A stretch of 14,790 nucleotides of DNA. It comes from Candidatus Equihabitans merdae. GTDB lineage: Bacteria; Bacillota; Clostridia; Lachnospirales; Lachnospiraceae. The translations under genes and the position numbers were made by a program. The notes below the pieces were generated by a model. It did no database searches, had not been told where the DNA came from, and was given only the letters and a program-made list of their open reading frames with translations. This document shows positions 1 through 6,286 of the stretch, in pieces (the stretch's first letter is position 1; every line of letters begins with the position of its first letter). The DNA lies in NCBI GenBank assembly GCA_018065025.1, contig JAGHUB010000239.1, forward strand, positions 1 through 14,790, written 5' to 3'.

Positions 1-650
1 TAGTTATAAGTTACTTCTACTTCATCACCAACTGACAGATTGCCTTCGATAACAGTGTTGCCATCCTTGGCGAACTTTGTTGTATCCTGTTCAGATACGA
101 CGACGACTTCTTTATCGTGAAGGTCTGAAACGATACCTTTTGCTGTGCAGACGATGGGAGCTTCTTTGTCGACAACAACTTTTTCAGCGATGTTCTTGTT
201 GTTTTTGTCTACTGTGTAAGTAACGGTGACTGTATCACCAACGGTCAGAACGCCCTGAGGACCATAGATAAATTCAGCGTTTGTGATATCGAAATCCATA
301 TCACCGGTGGGGCCTTCTACTGTGATGTCGTAGATCTCGCCGTGTTTAAAAGTACCGGTGCATGTATGTTCTTCCGGTTCAACGGGCTTTACGGGAGCCG
401 GTGTAGGTGTCGGTGTGGGGGCCGGGGCCGGTTTAAAGATGCCGCCGATGGCCAGTCCAATGACAAGAGCAACAGCTACGATACCTGCGATGATACCAAC
501 TTTCTTTTTGTCTGCCGGCTTGTTTTCCTGTTTGTTTTCCGGTTTGTTTTCCGGTTCATTTTCCGGAGTGGTGACCATGTCATTTTCCTGATTCATGATC
601 GGGTCATTTTCCAAGTTTTCAACTTTGTTTTCCAGATCTTTGTTAGCCAT
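1..650 (-). CDS. Membrane-anchored protein with Pro/Thr linker and repeated beta domain (3' end cut by window)
   Basis: Reading leftward from the ATG at 650, the frame stays open for 216 codons to the window edge; the two leftover bases, TA, could begin a stop codon. The start has a good ribosome site (GGAG, 7 nt spacing), and a second AAAGGAGA lies 18 nt further upstream. Residues 1-50 are acidic and rich in Glu-Asn-Lys/Pro repeats and end in KKK. Residues 51-72 form one hydrophobic helix (VGIIAGIVAVALVIGLAIGG). Residues 73-92 are a PAPTPTPTPAP linker. Then come two related beta-rich units, each opening with Cys-Thr (C97, C168) and ending in GDxVxVTY. No lipobox or early signal peptide is present, so the topology is probably cytoplasmic N-tail, one membrane span, outside C-domain. 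No named family was recognised and function is unknown. Plus-strand frames here are shadows of this gene. Confidence 0.75.
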   Translation of the reverse strand, partial: MANKDLENKVENLENDPIMNQENDMVTTPENEPENKPENKQENKPADKKKVGIIAGIVAVALVIGLAIGGIFKPAPAPTPTPTPAPVKPVEPEEHTCTGTFKHGEIYDITVEGPTGDMDFDITNAEFIYGPQGVLTVGDTVTVTYTVDKNNKNIAEKVVVDKEAPIVCTAKGIVSDLHDKEVVVVSEQDTTKFAKDGNTVIEGNLSVGDEVEVTYN

Positions 651-732
651 ATGATATCTCCTTTGATGTTGAACATCTCCTTTGTTGAGACTTATGTTAC
701 ACCACCGTTATACACACTTTGTGCACACTAAA

Positions 733-775
733 ATTTCAAGTTGTAATTTCAAGTCCATTTCAGTCCATTTCAAGT
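733..775. repeat. Four short direct repeats ATTTCA(A)GT
   Basis: ATTTCAAGT occurs at 733-741, 746-754 and 767-775, with a shortened ATTTCAGT at 757-764; spacings are 13, 11 and 10 bp. On the minus strand each copy reads ACTTGAAAT and so contains a TTGAAA -35-like hexamer. They lie 80-125 bp upstream of the minus-strand membrane protein gene. A TATAAC at 707-712 is present, but 21 bp separate it from the nearest TTGAAA, so no clean promoter can be assigned. Near-helical spacing suits a regulator-binding array, but this is unproven. Confidence 0.5.
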
Positions 776-805
776 CCAAAAAAAGATGCCCACATCTCCC
801 CTTTC

Positions 806-834
806 TTTACAAAAACTCTTATAAGTGGTACATT
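806..834 (+). promoter_or_regulatory. Promoter of tRNA-Arg
   Basis: TTTACA (806-811), 17 bp spacer, TACATT (829-834), with the extended -10 dinucleotide TG at 826-827. Transcription would start near 841, giving a leader of about 36 nt before the tRNA. The leader can fold: GGT 842-844 with ACC 871-873 and CCGAGG 846-851 with CCTTCGG 861-867. Confidence 0.6.
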
Positions 835-876
835 CTAAACTGGTCCCGAGGGAAGGAGGGCCTTCGGTGTACCTTT

Positions 877-948
877 GTTTCCTTAGTTAAATGGATATAA
901 CAAGCGCCTCCTAAGCGCTAGTTGTGGGTTCGATTCCCGCAGGAAACG
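877..948 (+). tRNA. tRNA-Arg (anticodon CCU)
   Basis: A full cloverleaf is visible. The acceptor stem is GTTTCCT paired with AGGAAAC (941-947), with G948 as discriminator. The D arm is GTTA/TAAC. The anticodon stem is AGCGC/GCGCT with loop CTCCTAA, so the anticodon is CCT and it decodes AGG. The T arm is GTGGG-TTCGATT-CCCGC. CCA is not encoded. Its own promoter lies upstream and a strong hairpin terminator starts six bases downstream. tRNA-Arg genes are frequent integration sites; here an AbiE pair and a truncated gene follow, but no duplicated tRNA 3' end was found. Confidence 0.93.
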
Positions 949-953
949 GTAGA

Positions 954-1014
954 AAAAATGCTCATTTATTCTTGACTGCACAAACAGTCAGACGTAAATG
1001 AGCATTTTTCGTTT
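954..1014 (+). terminator. Strong hairpin terminator after tRNA-Arg
   Basis: A perfect 15-bp stem pairs 954-968 (AAAAATGCTCATTTA) with 995-1009 (TAAATGAGCATTTTT). A smaller GACTG/CAGTC hairpin (974-978 with 985-989) sits inside the loop. An outer CGGTAGAAAA/TTTTCTGCCG complement extends the symmetry. The A tract on the left arm and T tract on the right would let it act in both directions. Confidence 0.8.
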
Positions 1015-1082
1015 TCTGCCGGCATCGCAAAAGCTGTTGCAAAAGTGGAGATTTAGAGTTAATCGGATGCAGCAGTAAAAAC

Positions 1083-1142
1083 CATGTTGATTTCCTCCAG
1101 TAAACACAGTATATTGTATATTAACAGGAGGAAATCAACATG
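1083..1142. repeat. Perfect 16-bp inverted repeat spanning abiEi promoter, ribosome site and start codon
   Basis: CATGTTGATTTCCTCC at 1083-1098 is the exact reverse complement of GGAGGAAATCAACATG at 1127-1142, separated by 28 bp. The right arm holds the Shine-Dalgarno sequence and the ATG of abiEi. The left arm holds the -35. A transcript from the local promoter starts after the left arm, so the symmetry most likely serves as a DNA operator; only read-through RNA from upstream could fold it and hide the ribosome site. Confidence 0.85.
1087..1115 (+). promoter_or_regulatory. Promoter of the abiE pair
   Basis: TTGATT (1087-1092), 17 bp spacer, TATATT (1110-1115); transcription would start near 1122. 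The -35 lies wholly inside the left arm of the inverted repeat at 1083-1142, so a protein bound to that arm would block RNA polymerase. This fits the known autorepression of AbiE operons by AbiEi; that AbiEi is the binder here is inference. Confidence 0.65.
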
Positions 1143-1727
1143 ATTATTTCTTCAGAGCAATTATTGTTTGAGAATAGAAACCTTGCGAACGCACAAGCAC
1201 ATGTTCAGGCGATGGTAAAAAAGGGAGTGATTATTTCGCTGAAGCGAGGCTTATTCGAAACGGATGTGAACACGCCGGGCTTTGTGCTGGCCAATAGTAT
1301 GCTGGGGCCGTCGTATCTATCCTTTGAATATGCGTTGGCCTATTATGGAATGATTCCCGAGCGGGTATGCACATATACTTCAGCTGTATGTGGGCGCAAT
1401 AAGACCATTGAATATGAGAATCGTTTTGGCGTATTCACGTATCGGGACGTGCCGGAAAATGTCTTCCCATATTATTACACCAGAGAGCTTTTCGGAGAAC
1501 GCCCTTATCTGATTGCAAACAGAGAAAAGGCACTCTGCGATCAATTAAGTACCATTTCCCCCATCCGTGGAATAAAGGATTTTCGTGAGTATCTATTTGA
1601 TGGAATGCGGTTGGATGAAGATATTTTCGAAGAACTTGATTTTACAAAAATAAGGCGCATTGCCCCCATGTATCATAGGACAAATCTTTATCAGCTTGTA
1701 CGTCTGATTGATAAGGAGGAACGTTGA
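1140..1727 (+). CDS. abiEi: AbiEi-family antitoxin and autorepressor of a type IV toxin-antitoxin system
   Basis: A 195-residue protein. Residues 15-40 (LANAQAHVQAMVKKGVIISL onward) look like the N-terminal winged-helix DNA-binding domain. The body carries the AbiEi pattern SYLSFEYALAYYGMIPE (58-74) and ANREKALCD (126-134). Known AbiEi proteins repress their own operon by binding inverted repeats and neutralise the partner nucleotidyltransferase toxin without a stable complex. The start is fixed by GGAGG seven bases upstream. The stop codon TGA directly abuts the ATG of the toxin gene, so the two are translated together. The identification rests on family pattern and on the partner next door. 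Confidence 0.85.
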   Translation: MIISSEQLLFENRNLANAQAHVQAMVKKGVIISLKRGLFETDVNTPGFVLANSMLGPSYLSFEYALAYYGMIPERVCTYTSAVCGRNKTIEYENRFGVFTYRDVPENVFPYYYTRELFGERPYLIANREKALCDQLSTISPIRGIKDFREYLFDGMRLDEDIFEELDFTKIRRIAPMYHRTNLYQLVRLIDKEER

Positions 1728-2597
1728 ATGAACGATGCCATTTTTTCTATGATGGAACGCTATAATTGCAGAAACAGCGAAGATTATGAAAATGCATTGA
1801 AGGAAATCGTGCAGGAGGTTGCCCTAATGGGCCTTTCCCGCAGCGGTTTCTTTTCAAAGGCTGCATTTTACGGCGGTACAGCTCTCAGAATTTTCTATGG
1901 ATTGCCTAGGTACAGCGAAGATCTTGATTTTTCACTTGATGTTCCGGATGCTGCATTTGATCTTGCGCCCTATCTCTCTTATGTGGAGAGAGAACTGAAA
2001 GCATACAACTTCAGTATGACTGTTCGCAAAAAGGAAAAGACAAAAGAAACAGCTGTTCAATCAGCTTTTATCAAGGGCAATACGGTTCAGAATATACTTG
2101 AAATCACATCCAATGATGCAAGTGTTTACGGCATAAACCCACAGGCTATATTGAAAATCAAGTTCGAGGTTGATACAAATCCGCCGGAGGGTGCAGGATT
2201 TCAGTATATGAATGCGATCAATCCTGCCATCTATAGGGTTCGGCTTTATGATATGCCGTCATTATTTGCCGGGAAGATGCATGCCGTTCTTTGCCGTGAT
2301 TATAAGCATAGAGTGAAAGGGCGAGATTTCTATGACTATATATGGTACCTGAAAAGAAATTGCTCCGTGAATCTGATGCATTTGCAAAGAAGAATGGAAC
2401 AATCCGGAAAATGGAATCCTGAGGAAGAACTTACCATGCCACGGCTTAAGGAAATGTTGATGCAGCGGTTCCAATCTGTAGATTTCGACAGTGCAAAAGC
2501 AGATGTATCTCCGTTTTTATCATTAACAGAGAAAGAAGGCCTGGAATTCTGGTCTGCCGACTTTTTTATTGACATTACCGAGCGGTATTTGCAATAA
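1728..2597 (+). CDS. abiEii: AbiEii/AbiGii-family nucleotidyltransferase toxin
   Basis: A 289-residue protein of usual family length. The DNA polymerase beta-type nucleotidyltransferase core is clear: GGTALR at 49-54, SEDLDFSLD at 63-71 with metal-ligand acidic residues D65 and D67, KIKFEVD at 143-149, and the later helix motif GKMHA ... KGRDFYDY at 182-204. These match the four conserved AbiEii motifs. Related toxins (MenT) transfer nucleotides to tRNA acceptor ends and stop translation; AbiE was first known as phage abortive infection. AAGGAGG precedes the start, and the gene follows abiEi without a gap. All catalytic residues appear intact, so it is probably active. The whole pair is AT-richer than pfp and por, suggesting transfer. 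Confidence 0.9.
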   Translation: MNDAIFSMMERYNCRNSEDYENALKEIVQEVALMGLSRSGFFSKAAFYGGTALRIFYGLPRYSEDLDFSLDVPDAAFDLAPYLSYVERELKAYNFSMTVRKKEKTKETAVQSAFIKGNTVQNILEITSNDASVYGINPQAILKIKFEVDTNPPEGAGFQYMNAINPAIYRVRLYDMPSLFAGKMHAVLCRDYKHRVKGRDFYDYIWYLKRNCSVNLMHLQRRMEQSGKWNPEEELTMPRLKEMLMQRFQSVDFDSAKADVSPFLSLTEKEGLEFWSADFFIDITERYLQ

Positions 2598-2634
2598 AGC
2601 AGGGGCTTCCGATTCGTTACCCGACACATCTCTA

Positions 2635-3423
2635 AACAGTGTCTGTGAGATGAATGTGGATGCCTATCTGGATCCGAAATACGGTATCTATGATTACCTG
2701 ATGGAACAGAAGAAAAATGGCCGTATCAAGCACCTTGGCTTCTCTACTCATGGTGATCTTGCCTGCATGACCAAATTCCTGGAAGCCTACGGCAAAGACA
2801 TGGAATTCTGCCAGATCGAACTGAACTATTTGGATTACAAGTTCCAGAATGCCAAAGGCAAAGTAGAATTACTGGATAAATGGAATCTCCCGGTGTGGGT
2901 TATGGAACCGGTAAGAGGCGGTCAGCTGGCAACCCTTCCCGAGGATGCCGAAGCAAGACTTAAAGCTGTAAGACCCGACGAAGGCATCCCTGCCTGGGCC
3001 TTCCGTTTCCTGCAGGCCATCCCCAGCGTAACCATGACACTTTCCGGCATGTCCAACATGGAGCAGCTTCAGGACAATATCAATACCTATGCAGAAAATA
3101 AACCGCTGAACGACGAAGAAATGAAGCTGATTCTGGACATCGCCGACGAAATGATCGCAAGAACCACTGTGCCTTGCACCGGTTGTCATTACTGTGTATC
3201 AAAATGTCCCAAGAAACTGGATATTCCCTTCCTGCTTAAGCTTTATAATGAAGCAATGGTTGCCGGATCCGGCAACTTTATTGCACCTATGTGACTGTCT
3301 AGTCTCGATGCTGACCAGCAGCCGGAATGCTGTATCAATTGCCACAGCTGTGAAAAAGTATGTCCCCAGACTATTCATATTCCGGAAGAGCTGGCAAAAT
3401 TTGCAAGGAAAATGGGCCGATAA
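2635..3423 (+). pseudogene. Remnant of a [4Fe-4S] aldo/keto reductase: N-terminus lost, in-frame TGA
   Basis: Family-like sequence begins near 2635 (NSVCEMNVDAYLDPKYGIYD) and continues through HLGFSTHG, QIELNYLD, WVMEPVRGGQLATLP and the cluster motif CTGCHYCVSKCPKKLDIP. A TGA at 3292-3294 then stops the frame. Beyond it, in the same frame, the normal C-terminus continues with a second cluster motif, CINCHSCEKVCPQTIHIP, and ends at TAA 3421-3423. Intact relatives are about 380 residues; roughly the first 130, including the Asp-Tyr-Lys-His catalytic residues, are missing. No ribosome site precedes the first in-frame ATGs. A 5' deletion coupled to arrival of the AbiE pair is the simplest history. 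TGA readthrough is unlikely because abiEi and yolD use TGA as their stop. Confidence 0.85.
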
Positions 3424-3470
3424 GTACACAGCGGCATGATCTTGCTATACACAAAGCAGGACTTTTAGAG

Positions 3471-3509
3471 TATAATACGATTGTTTATTATGGGTTAAAC
3501 AATAAACAA
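3471..3509 (+). promoter_or_regulatory. pfp promoter region with a 9-bp inverted repeat at the expected transcript start
   Basis: A consensus -10, TATAAT, lies at 3471-3476 without a convincing -35; TATACA at 3446-3451 is 19 bp away. Directly downstream, TTGTTTATT (3481-3489) and AATAAACAA (3501-3509) form a perfect 9-bp inverted repeat with an 11-bp centre. The repeat covers the predicted start of transcription, so it could be a repressor operator or a 5' mRNA hairpin. Confidence 0.5.
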
Positions 3510-3546
3510 ACCTTACCTATATTATGTGCAACAAAGGAGAATCAAC

Positions 3547-5196
3547 ATGAATTTATCCCCGCTTCAGAAAGCAAGATATGAGTACAGCCCCAAACTGCCG
3601 GGTATGCTCAGAAACGGTATCAGCGAAATCTGCGTTAACGAAGGCGCTGCCACACAGAGCGTAGCCGATCAGGAAAAGATCCAGGCTCTGTTCCCCAACA
3701 CATATGGCAAACCCGAAATCACATTTGCTAAAGGCCAGAACACATCTGTTGCCAAGAAGCAGATCGTCGGTGTTATCCTTTCAGGTGGTCAGGCTCCCGG
3801 TGGTCACAACGTTGTTACCGGTCTGTATGATGCTCTGAGAGCTACTGATAAAAACAACGAACTCTATGGTTTCAAGGGCGGCCCCAGCGGTCTGATTGAA
3901 GATGATTACATCGTATTCGACGATGAATACATCGATCAGTACAGAAACACCGGCGGTTTCGATATCATCGGTTCCGGCAGAACAAAACTTGAAACAGAAG
4001 AACAGTTCGCTATCGTTGCTGAAGTCTGCAAGAAGCACGGCATCACAGCTATCGTTATCATCGGTGGTGACGATTCCAACACAAACGCCGGCGTTCTGGC
4101 TGAGTACATGGGCGCTCACAACACAGGCGTTCAGGTTATCGGCTGCCCCAAGACTATCGACGGTGACCTTAAGAACGAAGATATCGAATGCTCCTTCGGT
4201 TTCGATACAGCCACAAAGACATATTCCGAACTGATCGGTAATATCGAAAGAGACTGCAACTCCGCCAAGAAATATTGGCACTACATCAAGGTTATGGGTC
4301 GTTCCGCTTCTCACGTTGCTCTGGAATGCGCACTTGAGACACAGCCGAACATCTGCCTGATCTCTGAAGAAGTTGCTGAAAAGAAGATGTCTCTGGTTGA
4401 AATCGCTGACTACATCGCTGATTCTGTTGAAACAAGAGCTGCCAATGGCATGAACTTTGGTGTTGCTGTTATTCCGGAAGGTGTTGTTGAATTCGTACCG
4501 GAATTCAAGGCTCTGATCAGCGAAATCAACGAACTGCTTGCCGGCAGCAAAGCTGATGCTTTCAACGCTCTGGCATCCTGGGCTGAAAAGTATGACTTCA
4601 TCAAAGAAGGTCTTTCCGCTGACGCTATGACAACATTCGCATCTCTGCCGGAAGCTATCCAGCAGCAGCTGTTCCTGGAAAGAGATCCCCATGGTAACGT
4701 TCAGGTTTCTCTGATCGAATCCGAAAAGCTCTTCTCCGCTATGGTTGGCGACAGACTGAAAGCCAGAGGTTACAAGGGTCGTTATGCTACTCTGCATCAT
4801 TTCTTCGGTTATGAAGGCAGATGTGCTTTCCCGTCTAACTTCGATGCTGACTACTGCTACTCACTTGGTTACAATGCCTTCATGCTGATCCAGTATGGCT
4901 TCAACGGTTACCTGTCCAAGGTTTCCAACCTGTCCGCTCCGGCTGAAGAATGGGTTGCCGGTGGTATGCCCATCACCAAGATGATGAACATGGAAAGAAG
5001 ACACGGCGAAGACAAGCCCGTTATCAAGAAAGCTCTGGTAGAGCTGGACGGCGCTCCCTTCAAGTACTTCGAAGCCAACAGAGAAAAATGGGCTGTTGAA
5101 ACATGCTACACATTCCCGGGTGCTATCCAGTACTATGGTCCCAGTGAAGTATGCGACCTGACAACCAGAACTCTGGCTCTGGAACATCAGAAATAA
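3547..5196 (+). CDS. pfp: Diphosphate--fructose-6-phosphate 1-phosphotransferase (PPi-dependent phosphofructokinase, long type)
   Basis: A 549-residue cytoplasmic enzyme that phosphorylates fructose 6-phosphate with pyrophosphate, reversibly, in glycolysis/gluconeogenesis. Visible motifs: GGQAPGG (80-86), [12 protein letters not shown] (from 171; the second Asp of GGDD replaces the Gly of ATP enzymes and marks PPi use), PKTIDGDL (201-208, with the PPi-specific Lys and the catalytic Asp), MGRSASH (250-256) and [16 protein letters not shown] near the C-terminal substrate region. Length and motifs fit the roughly 550-residue long clade. The start is ATG 3547 with AAAGGAGA just upstream; a GTG at 3526 in the same frame lies before that ribosome site and is not used. 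The gene stands alone, with its own promoter region and a terminator. Codon use is strongly biased, as for a highly expressed gene. Confidence 0.95.
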   Translation: MNLSPLQKARYEYSPKLPGMLRNGISEICVNEGAATQSVADQEKIQALFPNTYGKPEITFAKGQNTSVAKKQIVGVILSGGQAPGGHNVVTGLYDALRATDKNNELYGFKGGPSGLIEDDYIVFDDEYIDQYRNTGGFDIIGSGRTKLETEEQFAIVAEVCKKHGITAIVIIGGDDSNTNAGVLAEYMGAHNTGVQVIGCPKTIDGDLKNEDIECSFGFDTATKTYSELIGNIERDCNSAKKYWHYIKVMGRSASHVALECALETQPNICLISEEVAEKKMSLVEIADYIADSVETRAANGMNFGVAVIPEGVVEFVPEFKALISEINELLAGSKADAFNALASWAEKYDFIKEGLSADAMTTFASLPEAIQQQLFLERDPHGNVQVSLIESEKLFSAMVGDRLKARGYKGRYATLHHFFGYEGRCAFPSNFDADYCYSLGYNAFMLIQYGFNGYLSKVSNLSAPAEEWVAGGMPITKMMNMERRHGEDKPVIKKALVELDGAPFKYFEANREKWAVETCYTFPGAIQYYGPSEVCDLTTRTLALEHQK

Positions 5197-5219
5197 TTAA
5201 GCCTAAGGCTTAACATAAG

Positions 5220-5258
5220 CAGACGCTCACCGATGTGGTGAGCGTCTGTTTTTGTTTT
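5220..5258 (+). terminator. Terminator of pfp
   Basis: A perfect 12-bp stem, CAGACGCTCACC (5220-5231) with GGTGAGCGTCTG (5237-5248), loop GATGT, followed by TTTTTGTTTTC. A small palindrome TTAAGCCTAAGGCTTAA lies just before it at 5197-5213. Confidence 0.93.
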
Positions 5259-5299
5259 CATCTTATAAAGTTGACTTATAAAACAAAATGTACTTTTTC

Positions 5300-5332
5300 A
5301 AGCATTAACAACTTATACTCGATTTAATGCTT
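5300..5332 (-). other. Inverted repeat around the stop codon of the 2-hydroxyacid dehydrogenase gene
   Basis: AAGCATTAA (5300-5308) pairs with TTAATGCTT (5324-5332); the stop codon (5313-5315) lies in the 15-nt loop. On the minus-strand RNA the stem is followed by GAAAAAG, not a U tract, so it is not a standard terminator. It may protect the mRNA 3' end. Confidence 0.4.
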
Positions 5333-6266
5333 CCCCCTTCTGGTAAGCGGCCAGATTATCTGCAATCAGCTGTACCAGACGGATTCGGGTCTCGATGGGA
5401 GCCCATGCCATATGGGGTGTGATGAAGGCGTTGGGCAGTTCCCGCAGGGGATTGTCCGCTGCCATAGGTTCAACAGCTACCACATCTGCACCGAAGGCGC
5501 GAACCTTGCCGCTCTTCAGAGCTTCAGCCAGATCGTCTTCTTTCACCAGACCGCCGCGAGAAGTATTCAGCAGAATAACGCCATCTTTCATCTTATTGAT
5601 GAAATCCGTGCAAACCATCTCTGATGTTTGCTCCGTAAGGGGACAATGCAAAGAAATGATATCTGAATTGGCCAGCAATTCTTCCATGGGAGCATAACGA
5701 CAATCATCACAATCATGATCGGTCTTGGGATGACGGCTGTTATACAGGATCTTCATATCGAAAGCTCTAGCCATAGAGGCCACTTTCTGACCGATGCTGC
5801 CATAACCGATAACACCAAGTGTCTTACCGGCCAGTTCCATGGGAGAATAATCCCAGTAACAGAAATTGATGTGGCCGATCCATTTGCCATTACGCACTTC
5901 ATTGACATGGTAACCAATACGCTGGGTGATCTCCATCAGAAGACCCATGGTAAACTGGGCAACAGCATTGGTACTGTAGGCCGGAATATTTGTTACCACG
6001 ATACCTCTCTCATGAGCGGCATCTACATCAACATTGTTGTAACCGGTAGCCATGGCACCGATGTATTTAAGGTTAGGACAGGCATCCATCACTTCACCTG
6101 TCATATGGATCTTACTGATCAGTACTGCTTCAGCATCGCCGATACGTGATACTACATCTTCCGGTGCCGTACGGGGATAAAATGTAAAATCACCCAGATT
6201 TGATACCGGCTGCCATGTGATGTCACCGGGATTGATGGTGATGCCGTCCAGCATAACTATTTTCAT
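5313..6266 (-). CDS. D-isomer 2-hydroxyacid dehydrogenase (glycerate dehydrogenase/hydroxypyruvate reductase-like)
   Basis: A 317-residue protein from ATG 6266, chosen because GAGG lies upstream at suitable distance and because MKIVMLDGITINPGD matches the usual start of glycerate dehydrogenases. An in-frame ATG at 6287, overlapping the LysR stop, would add seven residues. The Rossmann motif GYGSIG is at 154-159. The family catalytic triad is complete: R237 (NTSRGG), E266 (VAVEP) and H285 (TPHMAW). It likely reduces a 2-keto acid or oxidises a D-2-hydroxy acid with a nicotinamide cofactor. The second Rossmann strand ends in YNSRHP (175-180) rather than an acidic residue, which hints at NADP(H). 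It is cotranscribed with the LysR gene. The exact substrate cannot be read from sequence. Confidence 0.88.
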   Translation of the reverse strand: MKIVMLDGITINPGDITWQPVSNLGDFTFYPRTAPEDVVSRIGDAEAVLISKIHMTGEVMDACPNLKYIGAMATGYNNVDVDAAHERGIVVTNIPAYSTNAVAQFTMGLLMEITQRIGYHVNEVRNGKWIGHINFCYWDYSPMELAGKTLGVIGYGSIGQKVASMARAFDMKILYNSRHPKTDHDCDDCRYAPMEELLANSDIISLHCPLTEQTSEMVCTDFINKMKDGVILLNTSRGGLVKEDDLAEALKSGKVRAFGADVVAVEPMAADNPLRELPNAFITPHMAWAPIETRIRLVQLIADNLAAYQKGEALNRV

Positions 6267-6286
6267 ATCAGACTTACCTCTCATCA

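Noticed and set aside
342..731. Plus-strand open frames of 129 and 77 codons over the left region
   Set aside because: Antisense to the minus-strand membrane protein gene, which has a clear ribosome site, membrane helix and codon pattern; these frames have low-complexity Phe/Gly runs typical of shadows.
1060..1086. Minus-strand mini-frame (MVFTAASD) preceded by GGAGG from the mirrored repeat arm
   Set aside because: Only eight codons; the ribosome site and ATG are a by-product of the perfect inverted repeat.
2598..2634. Duplicate of the tRNA-Arg 3' end as an att site at the right edge of the AbiE insert
   Set aside because: Only short matches such as CGATTC are shared with the tRNA T arm; no direct repeat of useful length and no integrase gene in the window.
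3292..3294. TGA in the aldo/keto reductase remnant as selenocysteine or a recoded codon
   Set aside because: No SECIS-like hairpin was seen directly downstream, TGA is a normal stop in other genes here, and the gene also lacks its N-terminus.
3526..3546. GTG start for pfp seven codons upstream
   Set aside because: The ribosome site AAAGGAGA lies inside this extension; ATG 3547 is correctly spaced from it.
3781..4800. A 339-codon minus-strand frame inside pfp
   Set aside because: Shadow of strong codon bias in pfp; no ribosome site, no recognisable domain.
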